Shown here: piece after piece, positions 23,609-30,195 of the stretch | How the letters are laid out: the number at the start of each line of letters is the position of its first letter | Numbering within the stretch: position 1 is the first letter of the stretch | Position numbers and translations under genes: made by a program | The notes under the pieces: model-generated | Database searches by the model: none | Seen by the model: only the letters and a program-made list of their open reading frames with translations | What the model was told of the DNA's origin: nothing | Source of the DNA: Collinsella aerofaciens | Lineage (GTDB): Bacteria; Actinomycetota; Coriobacteriia; Coriobacteriales; Coriobacteriaceae | Assembly (NCBI RefSeq): GCF_015552075.1 | Contig: NZ_JADNDZ010000009.1 | Coordinates: 1-37,946, forward strand | Direction: 5' to 3' | Length of the DNA stretch: 37,946 nt

Positions 23609-23727
23609 GGCCGCCAAGGCATTTGTTTCCCATTAACAACTGCATAGTCCCGTTTGAGCGCGTATGCCGCGCCGGGGCATTGCTGTCTAAATTCCCTGCG
23701 CGAGACCTGCGCAAGAAAGGATTCGTT

Positions 23728-24582
23728 ATGTCCGTCCGCATTATTACCGATTCCGCAAGCGATATGACGCCGGCGGAGCACCCCGCTCTGCGTGTTCTGC
23801 CGCTGTCCGTCACCTTTGGCACCGACGTGTACATGGATGGCGTCGACATCGATCACCAACGCTTTTACGAGATGCTCGTGGAGCGCGATGAGCTGCCCAA
23901 GACCGGCCAGGTCAACCCGTACGCGTTTTCGCAGGCTATTGCCAAGGCGCGTGAGGCCGGCGACGAGGCTGTGATTATTACCGTGGGCGCCAAGCTTTCG
24001 GGCACCAATCAGAGTGCCCGTACTGCACTTGCCGAGGCGCCGGGCGGCGACGTGTTCGTGGTAGACAGCAATAACGTAACCCTGGGCGAGCGTGTCCTGG
24101 TCGAGTATGCCCTGCGCCTGGTGGACGAGGGGTGTGGAGCTGCCCAGATCGCGGCGGCTGTCGAGGCCGTGCGCGACCGTGTGGTCGTCATCGGTCTGCT
24201 CGAGACGCTGGAGTACTTGGTGCGCGGCGGTCGCCTGTCTGCTGCGGCCGGCGCTGTGGGCACGCTGCTCAACGTAAAGCCCGTTGTGGCCGCCGAGGAC
24301 GGCCTGATCGTGCAGCTGGGCAAGGCGCGCGGTTCCAAGAACGGCCGCAACCTGCTCAACCAGAAGGTCGAAAAGGCGGGCGGCGTCGACTTTTCCATGC
24401 CGCTGGCGCTCGGCTATACGGGCCTTTCGGACGCCGTGCTCAAGAAGTACATCGAGGACAGCGCCGCGCTGTGGGCTGGACACACCGAGGGCGAGCTGCC
24501 CATCCACACCATTGGCGCCACCATCGGCACCCACGTGGGCCCCGGCGCCGTAGCCGTAGCCTTCTTCCGTCCCGCCAACTAA
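23728..24582 (+). CDS. DegV-family fatty-acid-binding protein
   Basis: This 284-residue protein fits the DegV (FakB-like) family. RIITDSASD at the N-terminus, then FGTDVYMDGVDI, GAKLSGTNQSA, ETLEYLVRGGRLSAAAG and IGTHVGPGAVAVAFF are the conserved blocks around the lipid pocket. In firmicutes such proteins present fatty acids to the kinase FakA for phosphorylation. No FakA gene is visible here. GAAAGGA precedes the ATG at 23728; upstream in-frame codons have no ribosome site. It is followed by a hairpin region at 24595-24738. Confidence 0.93.
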   Translation: MSVRIITDSASDMTPAEHPALRVLPLSVTFGTDVYMDGVDIDHQRFYEMLVERDELPKTGQVNPYAFSQAIAKAREAGDEAVIITVGAKLSGTNQSARTALAEAPGGDVFVVDSNNVTLGERVLVEYALRLVDEGCGAAQIAAAVEAVRDRVVVIGLLETLEYLVRGGRLSAAAGAVGTLLNVKPVVAAEDGLIVQLGKARGSKNGRNLLNQKVEKAGGVDFSMPLALGYTGLSDAVLKKYIEDSAALWAGHTEGELPIHTIGATIGTHVGPGAVAVAFFRPAN

Positions 24583-24594
24583 CTTACCTCCCAA

Positions 24595-24646
24595 AAAGGG
24601 ACAGGTTTATTTTGGCAGGTTCTATCTGGGCAAACACTGCCTGCCA
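24595..24646 (+). repeat. R4 hairpin with GGGACAGG
   Basis: AAAAAGGGACAGGTTTATTT precedes TGGCAGG (24613-24619), which pairs with CCTGCCA (24640-24646). The GGGACAG string recalls the R1 and R3 centres. It follows the DegV stop and has no T-run. Confidence 0.45.
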
Positions 24647-24653
24647 TGCCATG

Positions 24654-24738
24654 TGATCCCTCAGCGACGGCGGGGTTGCGGACCATCGGCCGCGCGGAGG
24701 TCTCAATGATCTACAACCCTGCCGTCCCCAAGGGATCA
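24654..24738. repeat. 85-base imperfect hairpin upstream of the MGMT-domain gene
   Basis: TGATCCCT pairs with AGGGATCA, and inside it GACGGCGGGGTTG pairs with CAACCCTGCCGTC apart from one G-T, separated by a 4/4 internal loop. A further GACC/GGTC stem lies in the apex. This is either a structured leader or a small inverted-repeat element. Confidence 0.6.
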
Positions 24739-24777
24739 TTTGTGCTTTATGCTGTTGCGGGCGGAAAGGGGTAGGCG

Positions 24778-25098
24778 ATGGCATCTGAGGGCTTTTTTGA
24801 GCGGGTGTACGAGGTAGTCGAGCAGATTCCCGAGGGGATGGTCGCCACGTACGGTCAGGTGGCGATGCTCGCCGGTCGTCCGCGGAGCGCGCGCTATGTG
24901 GGCTATGCGCTGCATAGCAACCCACGTCCTGGCCAAATTCCCTGTCATCGCGTGGTGTTTGCCGACGGCCGTATCTGTGAGGGCTTTGCGTTTGGCGGCC
25001 CCGATGCTCAGCGTGAGCTCTTACTGGGGGAGGGCGTGACGTTTACCGATCCCATGCACGTCAATCTGGGCGCCTGTCGCTGGCCTGCCGGACTCTAA
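24778..25098 (+). CDS. stand-alone MGMT (alkyltransferase) C-terminal domain protein
   Basis: This 106-residue protein equals only the DNA-binding, active-site half of O6-alkylguanine-DNA alkyltransferase. YGQVA, then GRPRSARYVGYAL (helix with the Arg finger) and IPCHRVV with Cys56 are present. In alkyltransferase-like (ATL) proteins of this size the Cys is usually Trp or Ala, but here the methyl-accepting Cys is kept. It may repair or only flag alkylated guanine. GAAAGGGG precedes the ATG. The long hairpin at 24654-24738 lies in its leader, and R1 copy 4 follows. Confidence 0.88.
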   Translation: MASEGFFERVYEVVEQIPEGMVATYGQVAMLAGRPRSARYVGYALHSNPRPGQIPCHRVVFADGRICEGFAFGGPDAQRELLLGEGVTFTDPMHVNLGACRWPAGL

Positions 25099-25114
25099 CA
25101 GTTCTGCCGTGGCC

Positions 25115-25155
25115 AAAACCACCACAAAGGTGCCTGTCCCCTTTGCGGTGGTTTT
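25115..25155 (+). repeat. R1 palindrome copy 4
   Basis: Arms AAAACCACCACAAAGG and CTTTGCGGTGGTTTT around TGCCTGTCCC, with one arm mismatch. It ends the MGMT-domain gene, and its T-run suits a terminator. Confidence 0.9.
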
Positions 25156-25241
25156 CCGTTGCAGGTTTACCGGGGCTAACTTATGGAGAAGGTGTGGCGG
25201 CGCACTTTGCAGTCAGAAAGTAAACCACGGTGAACTATATT

Positions 25242-25390
25242 GTATTCAGCAACGGAGTAGGCAATAGGCGATGAAAAAGCCTGCCCTGTTGAGTTTGATT
25301 CGCATTCCTCCCCTCTGTGCGATTCAACGGTGTACTTCGGGAACGGGCCCGCTGGCAACTGACTGCCGGCGGGCCCGTTCCCGTTTATCG
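25242..25390 (+). ncRNA. candidate small RNA with C-rich loop and strong terminator
   Basis: Between two convergent genes there are three stems in order. AGGC/GCCT spans 25266-25282. TTGATTCGCA (25295-25304) and TGCGATTCAA (25318-25327) enclose the loop TTCCTCCCCTCTG. A 15-base perfect GC-rich stem at 25338-25383 is followed by TTT. A TATATT box lies at 25236-25241 without a clear -35. C-rich loops of this type in Gram-positive small RNAs pair with ribosome sites. The frame at 25271 (63 codons) has no ribosome site and runs through the terminator, so I do not call it. Confidence 0.4.
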
Positions 25391-25428
25391 GGGGAGTGCA
25401 ATGGACGGAGCCGAGCTGGTCGGGCTCC

Positions 25429-25456
25429 AAAAAAGGCGGACGCCGTAGCGCCCGCC
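25429..25456 (-). terminator. terminator of trpS
   Basis: GGCGGACG pairs with CGCCCGCC apart from one position, followed by TTTTTT on the minus strand. It lies 35 bases past the trpS stop. A second stem, GGAGCC/GGCTCC, directly follows (25407-25428). Confidence 0.85.
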
Positions 25457-25491
25457 CCATAACAATCGAAAGCTCAAGCCAGCAGATCGGT

Positions 25492-26541
25492 CTAGTACAC
25501 CATGCCCATGGCGTCCCGAACCTCGGCCAGGGTCTGCTCGGCGATCTCGTTGGCACGACGGTTGCCCTCGTGCAGCACGTCCTTCACATAGTCCAGATCG
25601 TTCTCGTAGCGCTGGCGACGCTCGCGGATCGGCGCAAAGTACTCGTTGACGGCCTCGGTCACGTACTTCTTGAGCTGGCCGGAGCCGCCCATGCCAATCT
25701 CCTCGGCAATCTCGACCTCGGATCGGCCGGTGCAGATGGCAGCCGTCGAAAGCAGGCCGGACACGCCGGGGCGGTTCTCGGGGTCGAACGTGATCATGCG
25801 CTCGGAGTCGGTCTGGCTCTTCTTGATGCGCTTGGCCGTCTCCTCGGCGGTCATCGAGATATTGATGGCGTTGCCGTAGCTCTTGCTCATCTTGCGGCCG
25901 TCCAGGCCGGGCAGCAGCGGGGTCTCGGACAGCAGCGCCTCGACCTCGGGGAACACCTTGCCGTAGCGGTTGTTAAAGCGGCGGGCGATGGTGCGGGTGA
26001 GCTCGATGTGCGGCAGCTGGTCGCGACCGACCGGCACCACGTTGCCCTTGCAGAACAGGATGTCGCAGGCCTGGTGCACCGGATAGGTGAGCAGAAGGCC
26101 GGTAAGCTCGTGGCCCGAGGCCTCCATCTCGGCCTTGACGGTGGGGTTGCGCGCCAGCTCTGCCTCGGACACCAGCGACAGGAACGGCAGCATGAGCTGG
26201 TTGGCAGCGGGCACGGCAGAGTGTGCGTAGATCATGGTCTTGTCGGGGTCGATGCCGCAGGCAAGGTAGTCCATGACCATGTTGTACACGTTGTCCTGGA
26301 TGTGCTCGGTGGTGTCGCGGTCGGTGATGACCTGGTAGTCGGCAATGAGCACGTTGGTCTTGGCGCCCATGTTCTGCAGCTCGACGCGGCCCTTGAGGGT
26401 GCCAAAGTAGTGGCCCAGGTGCAGACGGCCGGTGGGGCGGTCGCCGGTAAGCATGGTGAACTTCTCGGGCGTCTTGGCCAGGCCCTCGCGAATGGCGTTG
26501 CTCTTTTGCAGCGCGACTTCGTAGCTGTTCTCGTTTGGCAT
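25492..26541 (-). CDS. trpS: tryptophanyl-tRNA synthetase
   Basis: This 349-residue class I synthetase charges tRNA-Trp. The HIGH motif appears as HLGH (41-44) in GRLHLGHYFG, and KMSKSYGNAI carries the KMSKS loop at about residue 217. GDRPTG just before the HIGH box and AYSA-like YAHSAVPA are also typical. AAGGAGC precedes the ATG. It is a single gene with its own terminator; no T-box leader is visible upstream. Confidence 0.96.
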   Translation of the reverse strand: MPNENSYEVALQKSNAIREGLAKTPEKFTMLTGDRPTGRLHLGHYFGTLKGRVELQNMGAKTNVLIADYQVITDRDTTEHIQDNVYNMVMDYLACGIDPDKTMIYAHSAVPAANQLMLPFLSLVSEAELARNPTVKAEMEASGHELTGLLLTYPVHQACDILFCKGNVVPVGRDQLPHIELTRTIARRFNNRYGKVFPEVEALLSETPLLPGLDGRKMSKSYGNAINISMTAEETAKRIKKSQTDSERMITFDPENRPGVSGLLSTAAICTGRSEVEIAEEIGMGGSGQLKKYVTEAVNEYFAPIRERRQRYENDLDYVKDVLHEGNRRANEIAEQTLAEVRDAMGMVY

Positions 26542-26700
26542 GATTGCTCCTTACGTATGTTCATGGGTCAAGATGATAACGCGTTTATTGGAGGGGTGGG
26601 GCGTAAGTAGGCGAGGGGCGGGAGAGGGGTGGCTTGTGCGATGGGCGCGGCGCGGCCGCGCTTGGCCAACGGTGCCTTGGCACATCCTCGGCAGCTTGCC

Positions 26701-27900
26701 CTAGAGCTTGTGGTGGCGCTCTTCTTTGCGCTCCTCGGCTGCCTGCTCCTCCTGCTTAAAAGCGGGGTCGTCGGGGGTGACCAGCTCATCTTCGTGCGTG
26801 CGCTTGTTGTAATGGTGGAGCAGCACGGGCTCAAATAGATGTAGATGCTTGGCGAAGGCCGCCGAGCCAATGGCGAGCACGGTAAAGATGAGCACGCGCA
26901 TGGGCACCTCGACCTGGTTAATCGCGGCGGCGCCGGCCGAAAGCATGATGCACCAGGCATAGATGAGCAGCACGGCCTGTTTTTGGTTGTAGCCTTCTTG
27001 GATCAGGCGGTGGTGGATGTGGCCCTTGTCGGCCTGCCCGATGCTAATGTGGGCGCGCTTGCGGCGCACAATGGCGCTAAACGTGTCGATGATGGGCACG
27101 CCGGCAACGATGAGCGGGATGATAAGCGAGGTGAGTGCGGCGGTGCGGCTCACGTTGAGCAGCGAGATGGAGCCCAGCGCAAAGCCCAGAAGCAGCGACC
27201 CCGAGTCGCCCAAGAAGATGCTTGCGGGGTTGAAGTTGTAGCGCAAAAAGGCCAGACAGGCGCCAAAGAGCGCAATGGAGAGCGCGGCGGCGTCGATGCG
27301 GCCCGAGAGAACGGCCATCGAAAACATGGTGAACGACGCGATGCCGCAGATGCCCGTGGCCAAGCCGTCGAGGCCGTCGATGAGGTTAATGATGTTGGTG
27401 AATGCCACCAGATAGATTACGGTGATGGGGTAGGCGAGCCATCCGAGCATGATCTCGCCGGGGGCAAACGGGTTGACGATGACGCCGATCCGCAGGCCGC
27501 CCATGCAGGCGATAAGCGCGGCGAGGACCTGTCCGGCCAGCTTTTGCTTGGGCGTGAGCTGGAAGACGTCGTCGATAGCGCCGGTCGCAAAGATAACGGT
27601 AAAAGAAAGCGCAAGTATGGGGTAGCTGATGTGCAGACGGGGGTGGGGCACCAAAACGGGCGGCCAACCCAGGTACCAGGTGCCTAGGATTTGCACAGTG
27701 CAGGCGACGACCAGGCCCAAAAACACCGCCGTTCCGCCCAAACGCGGGATGGGCTTGGTGTTGATGCGGCGCTTAGAAGGATAGTCGACGGCGTCGAGCT
27801 TGATTGCCAGGCGCTTGACCAGGGGTACCGTGAGGAAGGTCGTGATAAAGGCCGCCGCTGCCACGCATAGGTACGGTATGTAGCTCGGGGATGAAGCCAT
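26701..27900 (-). CDS. TagO/WecA-type undecaprenyl-phosphate sugar-1-phosphate transferase
   Basis: A protein of 399 residues from the ATG at 27898-27900, in the MraY/WecA/TagO family. These proteins move GlcNAc-1-phosphate (or a related sugar) onto undecaprenyl phosphate to begin wall polymers. Ten or eleven helices, RLGG, GAIDDVF (the Asp pair), FTNIINLIDGLDGLA, FLGDSGSLLLG and GHIHHRL are conserved. A 60-residue cytosolic tail (DELVTPDDPAF and then Glu-rich) is extra. A TTG 18 bases upstream is a possible start; neither start has a good ribosome site. The 525-base gap upstream holds a candidate RNA gene. GlcNAc specificity is inferred. Confidence 0.9.
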   Translation of the reverse strand: MASSPSYIPYLCVAAAAFITTFLTVPLVKRLAIKLDAVDYPSKRRINTKPIPRLGGTAVFLGLVVACTVQILGTWYLGWPPVLVPHPRLHISYPILALSFTVIFATGAIDDVFQLTPKQKLAGQVLAALIACMGGLRIGVIVNPFAPGEIMLGWLAYPITVIYLVAFTNIINLIDGLDGLATGICGIASFTMFSMAVLSGRIDAAALSIALFGACLAFLRYNFNPASIFLGDSGSLLLGFALGSISLLNVSRTAALTSLIIPLIVAGVPIIDTFSAIVRRKRAHISIGQADKGHIHHRLIQEGYNQKQAVLLIYAWCIMLSAGAAAINQVEVPMRVLIFTVLAIGSAAFAKHLHLFEPVLLHHYNKRTHEDELVTPDDPAFKQEEQAAEERKEERHHKL

Positions 27901-28130
27901 GAATCTAAAAACCGCCAAGCGTCGAAGGAAAAGGTCAGAAGAACGCCATGCGCAAAGGGCATAGCCGAACCATGATACTCGACCAAGGGGGGTGCATGGA
28001 ATTGCACGCAGCGATAATCACGCGCTTACCAGATATTGGAATGTTGTCGATGGCTTGTCGGGATGCCGGCGGGGATCCATATGGACTGTATGGTGATTTT
28101 CGGCAAAAGAAAACCACCCCCCACGTTACG

Positions 28131-28312
28131 AAAATGAACCCACCTAAAACAGGTGGGTGCCCTCATCGACTGTTCCAGCGTCCTTAACAACGAAGGATAC
28201 CTGTACTAGGTACGACTGTGTGGGCTCCCTAAATAAACGCGACGGTTCACCCAGTTGCTCCGCGGGGGGCGGAATACCTACATCATAAAGCGGCACTTTA
28301 TCGATTCCAGTC
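28131..28312 (-). ncRNA. candidate structured RNA gene with terminator
   Basis: Reading the minus strand, GACTG (28312-28308) can close onto CAGTC (28172-28168). Inside are three perfect stems: ATAAAG/CTTTAT (28285-28301), TACCT/AGGTA (28198-28212) and TCCTT/AAGGA (28181-28197). After the closing stem comes ACCCACCT/AGGTGGGT (28138-28158) and TTCATTTT, a clear terminator. CTGGGTG within the body could also pair with the terminator's CACCCA, an alternative fold as in riboswitches. I see no coding frame and no strong promoter. Family is undetermined; 6S-like RNA, a riboswitch or the Collinsella-1 motif should all be tested. Confidence 0.5.
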
Positions 28313-28341
28313 TTGACATTACAAAAATCGTGTCGGACGAT
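28313..28341 (+). promoter_or_regulatory. possible promoter of the radical SAM gene
   Basis: A perfect TTGACA (28313-28318) is followed after 17 bases by GACGAT (28336-28341), a poor -10 box. It starts where the minus-strand RNA candidate begins, so the two would be divergent. Confidence 0.4.
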
Positions 28342-28425
28342 TACGGCGCCTTAGGGACGGAGCCGTCTACGCGGTCTGGCCCTTTACGTTTGAGCTGCTG
28401 AATCGTTGTTTTGGAGCATGTTTTT

Positions 28426-29364
28426 ATGCCGACGTCGTTGACCGAACTTTTTTCGCCCGCCTGCCATTTGTGTCCGCGCCGTTGCGGTGCGGCGCGCGAT
28501 GAGGGCGCGCACGGCGTCTGCGGTGCTAACGACACGCTCAAGGTGGCCCGCGCCGCGCTTCATATGTGGGAGGAGCCGCCTATCTCGGGCGAGGCCGGTT
28601 CGGGCACGATCTTCTTTAGCGGTTGCTCGCTTAAATGTATCTACTGCCAGAACCACGAGATCTCGACCGGCAATTTTGGCCTTGAGATTTCGCCTGAGCG
28701 TCTGGTCGAGATTATGCTGGAGCTGCAGGACCAGGGTGCCAACAACATCAATTTGGTGACGGCGACGCACTATGCGCACCTGTTGTCTGCCGTGATTGCC
28801 GCGGCACGGGCGCGCGGACTGGTTATCCCGATCGTCTACAACACGAGTGGTTACGAGCGCGCGAGTGCCGTGGCCGCGCTGGGCGACCTGATCGATGTGT
28901 GGCTTACCGACTTTAAATATGCCGATGCGGCGCTTGCGCAGTCGCTCTCCCATATAAAGGATTACCCGCGTGTGGCCGTGTCGGGTCTGGCCCAGATGGC
29001 GCGCGAGATCGATCGCCGCGGGGGAGAGCTGGTGGATGACGACGGGCTCATGAAGCGCGGCATCATCGTGCGCCACCTGGTGCTGCCGGGGCATGCGGAT
29101 GACTCGTGCCGCGTGTTAGACCTGGTGTGGCAGACGGTGGGCGACGTGCCGATCTCGGTCATGAACCAGTACACGCCCAATGCGCTCATGCGCGAGCAGG
29201 GCGGCGAGTTGGCGCGCGCCGTGACGCGCGAGGAGTACGAGCAGGTGCTCGACCATGCCGACGACCTGGGCTTTACGACAATGTTCTGGCAAGAGGGCGG
29301 CGCGGTAGACGAGAGCTTCACCCCCGCCTTCGACACCACCGGCGTCCTCACCAGCGCAAAGTAG
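28426..29364 (+). CDS. radical SAM protein, pyruvate formate-lyase activase-like (COG1313)
   Basis: This 312-residue radical SAM enzyme has the cluster motif CSLKCIYC (Cys67, Cys71, Cys74). An N-terminal Cys set (ACHLCPRRCG, plus VCG at about 31-33) is typical of the PflX/COG1313 group and may bind another metal or cluster. Later blocks NINLVTATHYAH, VYNTSGYE and WLTDFKY fit the barrel. The ATG at 28426 has TTGGAG about ten bases upstream. No formate-lyase gene is adjacent, so the protein it activates is unknown. Confidence 0.9.
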   Translation: MPTSLTELFSPACHLCPRRCGAARDEGAHGVCGANDTLKVARAALHMWEEPPISGEAGSGTIFFSGCSLKCIYCQNHEISTGNFGLEISPERLVEIMLELQDQGANNINLVTATHYAHLLSAVIAAARARGLVIPIVYNTSGYERASAVAALGDLIDVWLTDFKYADAALAQSLSHIKDYPRVAVSGLAQMAREIDRRGGELVDDDGLMKRGIIVRHLVLPGHADDSCRVLDLVWQTVGDVPISVMNQYTPNALMREQGGELARAVTREEYEQVLDHADDLGFTTMFWQEGGAVDESFTPAFDTTGVLTSAK

Positions 29365-29374
29365 AGCGCACGCT

Positions 29375-29409
29375 GATGATTTTTCTGGGACGGGGATTAA
29401 AAAATCATC
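29375..29409 (+). repeat. R2 hairpin repeat, copy 2
   Basis: GATGATT and AATCATC arms enclose TTTCTGGGACGGGG and ATTAAAA. Compared with copy 1 (18171) the centre is kept, while the outer arm bases differ on both sides so that pairing is retained. It lies just past the radical SAM stop. Confidence 0.85.
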
Positions 29410-29426
29410 GAGAGGATCGCCTGTTC

Positions 29427-29453
29427 GAAAAGTTGTCAAAATAGCCGCGTCCC
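29427..29453 (-). repeat. R5 repeat, copy 2
   Basis: On the minus strand it reads GGGACGCGGCTATTTTGAC followed by AACTTTTC. It resembles 18133-18160 with small changes and again accompanies an R2 copy, here in the opposite relative direction. Confidence 0.55.
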
Positions 29454-29474
29454 AAAAAGACTGGTTATTGGGCG

Positions 29475-29502
29475 TTGACAGTTGGCGAGCCGTAGGTAAA
29501 AT
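29475..29502 (+). promoter_or_regulatory. promoter of tRNA-Ala
   Basis: TTGACA (29475-29480), 16 bases, TAAAAT (29497-29502); the tRNA begins 14 bases later. Confidence 0.85.
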
Positions 29503-29515
29503 ATCGACTTGTCCT

Positions 29516-29588
29516 GGGGACGTAGCTCAGTTGGGAGAGCGCTGCCGTCGCATGGCAGAGGCCGAGGGTTCGACTCCCTTCGTCTCCA
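29516..29588 (+). tRNA. tRNA-Ala (anticodon CGC)
   Basis: All 73 bases fold as a cloverleaf. The acceptor GGGGACG/CGTCTCC contains the G3-T70 pair that marks alanine tRNAs. The D arm is GCTC/GAGC, the anticodon stem CTGCC/GGCAG has loop GTCGCAT (CGC reads codon GCG), and the T arm is GAGGG TTCGACT CCCTT. The discriminator is A; the following CCCA shows that CCA is not encoded exactly. It has its own promoter and a terminator at 29603-29634. Confidence 0.97.
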
Positions 29589-29602
29589 CCCATGGATTTG
29601 AT

Positions 29603-29634
29603 AAGCCGCTGACATTGTGTCGGCGGCTTTTTTT
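29603..29634 (+). terminator. terminator of tRNA-Ala
   Basis: AGCCGCTGAC pairs with GTCGGCGGCT (one G-T), then TTTTTT. Confidence 0.9.
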
Positions 29635-29652
29635 AAAAGAAAGGGCTATATC

Positions 29653-30111
29653 ATGGCCGAGCTTGAGTCCCAACCATTGTCCGACGAGGAGCGCGCCGAG
29701 TTGGAAGAGCTCCGCGCTGAGAAGGCCCGCCGCGAGGCTCGGGAAGAGGCCCGTCGCGAGCGTGAGGAGCTGGCTGCCCTGCGTGCCGAGCGTGCGAAGG
29801 CCGAGGAGGCCGCCGCGAACGCCGCATCCGCATCGGCGCCCGCGCCCGCACCCAAGCCCGCTGCTGCGAAGCCTGCACCTGCCGCGCCCAAACCTCAGCC
29901 TAAAAAGGCCGCCCGTCCCAAGTCCGTCGAGCCCAAGCCGAGCCGTGACGAGATGACCTTTGCCCAGCGCATGGTTACCTCCAAGGAGCCTATGGGCGAG
30001 AACGAGATCCCTGGCATGGCGCCGGCTCAAAAAATCATCATTGTCCTTGCCCTCATCGCGTTTGTCATCTTTATGGGCTACACGATCCTGACCAGCATGG
30101 GCCTGCTCTAA
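29653..30111 (+). CDS. tail-anchored, coiled-coil small protein of unknown function
   Basis: This 152-residue protein is unrecognised. Residues 1-60 are Glu/Arg/Ala-rich (SDEERAELEELRAEKARRE) and should form a coiled coil. Residues about 65-100 are Ala/Pro/Lys-rich and probably disordered. Then comes a short conserved-looking segment (DEMTFAQRMVTS and ENEIPGMAPAQKI) before a single membrane helix at the very end (IIIVLALIAFVIFMGYTIL). With no signal peptide and the helix at the C-terminus, the bulk should face the cytosol. The ATG at 29653 has AAAGGG before it. It lies between tRNA-Ala and pncB; function is unknown. Confidence 0.75.
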   Translation: MAELESQPLSDEERAELEELRAEKARREAREEARREREELAALRAERAKAEEAAANAASASAPAPAPKPAAAKPAPAAPKPQPKKAARPKSVEPKPSRDEMTFAQRMVTSKEPMGENEIPGMAPAQKIIIVLALIAFVIFMGYTILTSMGLL

Positions 30112-30195
30112 CCGACTCGCATCGGGCGTCATGTCCGCATGCTCTGCTCTCGTCCAACCCTCAAATTCTGCACCACACATCCGAAAGGTCGCCCC

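Noticed and set aside
25271-25462. 63-codon plus-strand frame in the 25.3 kb gap
   Set aside because: No ribosome site, runs through a strong terminator stem, and the stretch is better explained as an RNA.
28131-28312. Firm call of 6S RNA, tmRNA or RNase P RNA
   Set aside because: It lacks the tmRNA T-arm end and the RNase P P4 consensus, and I cannot confirm a 6S central bubble by eye.
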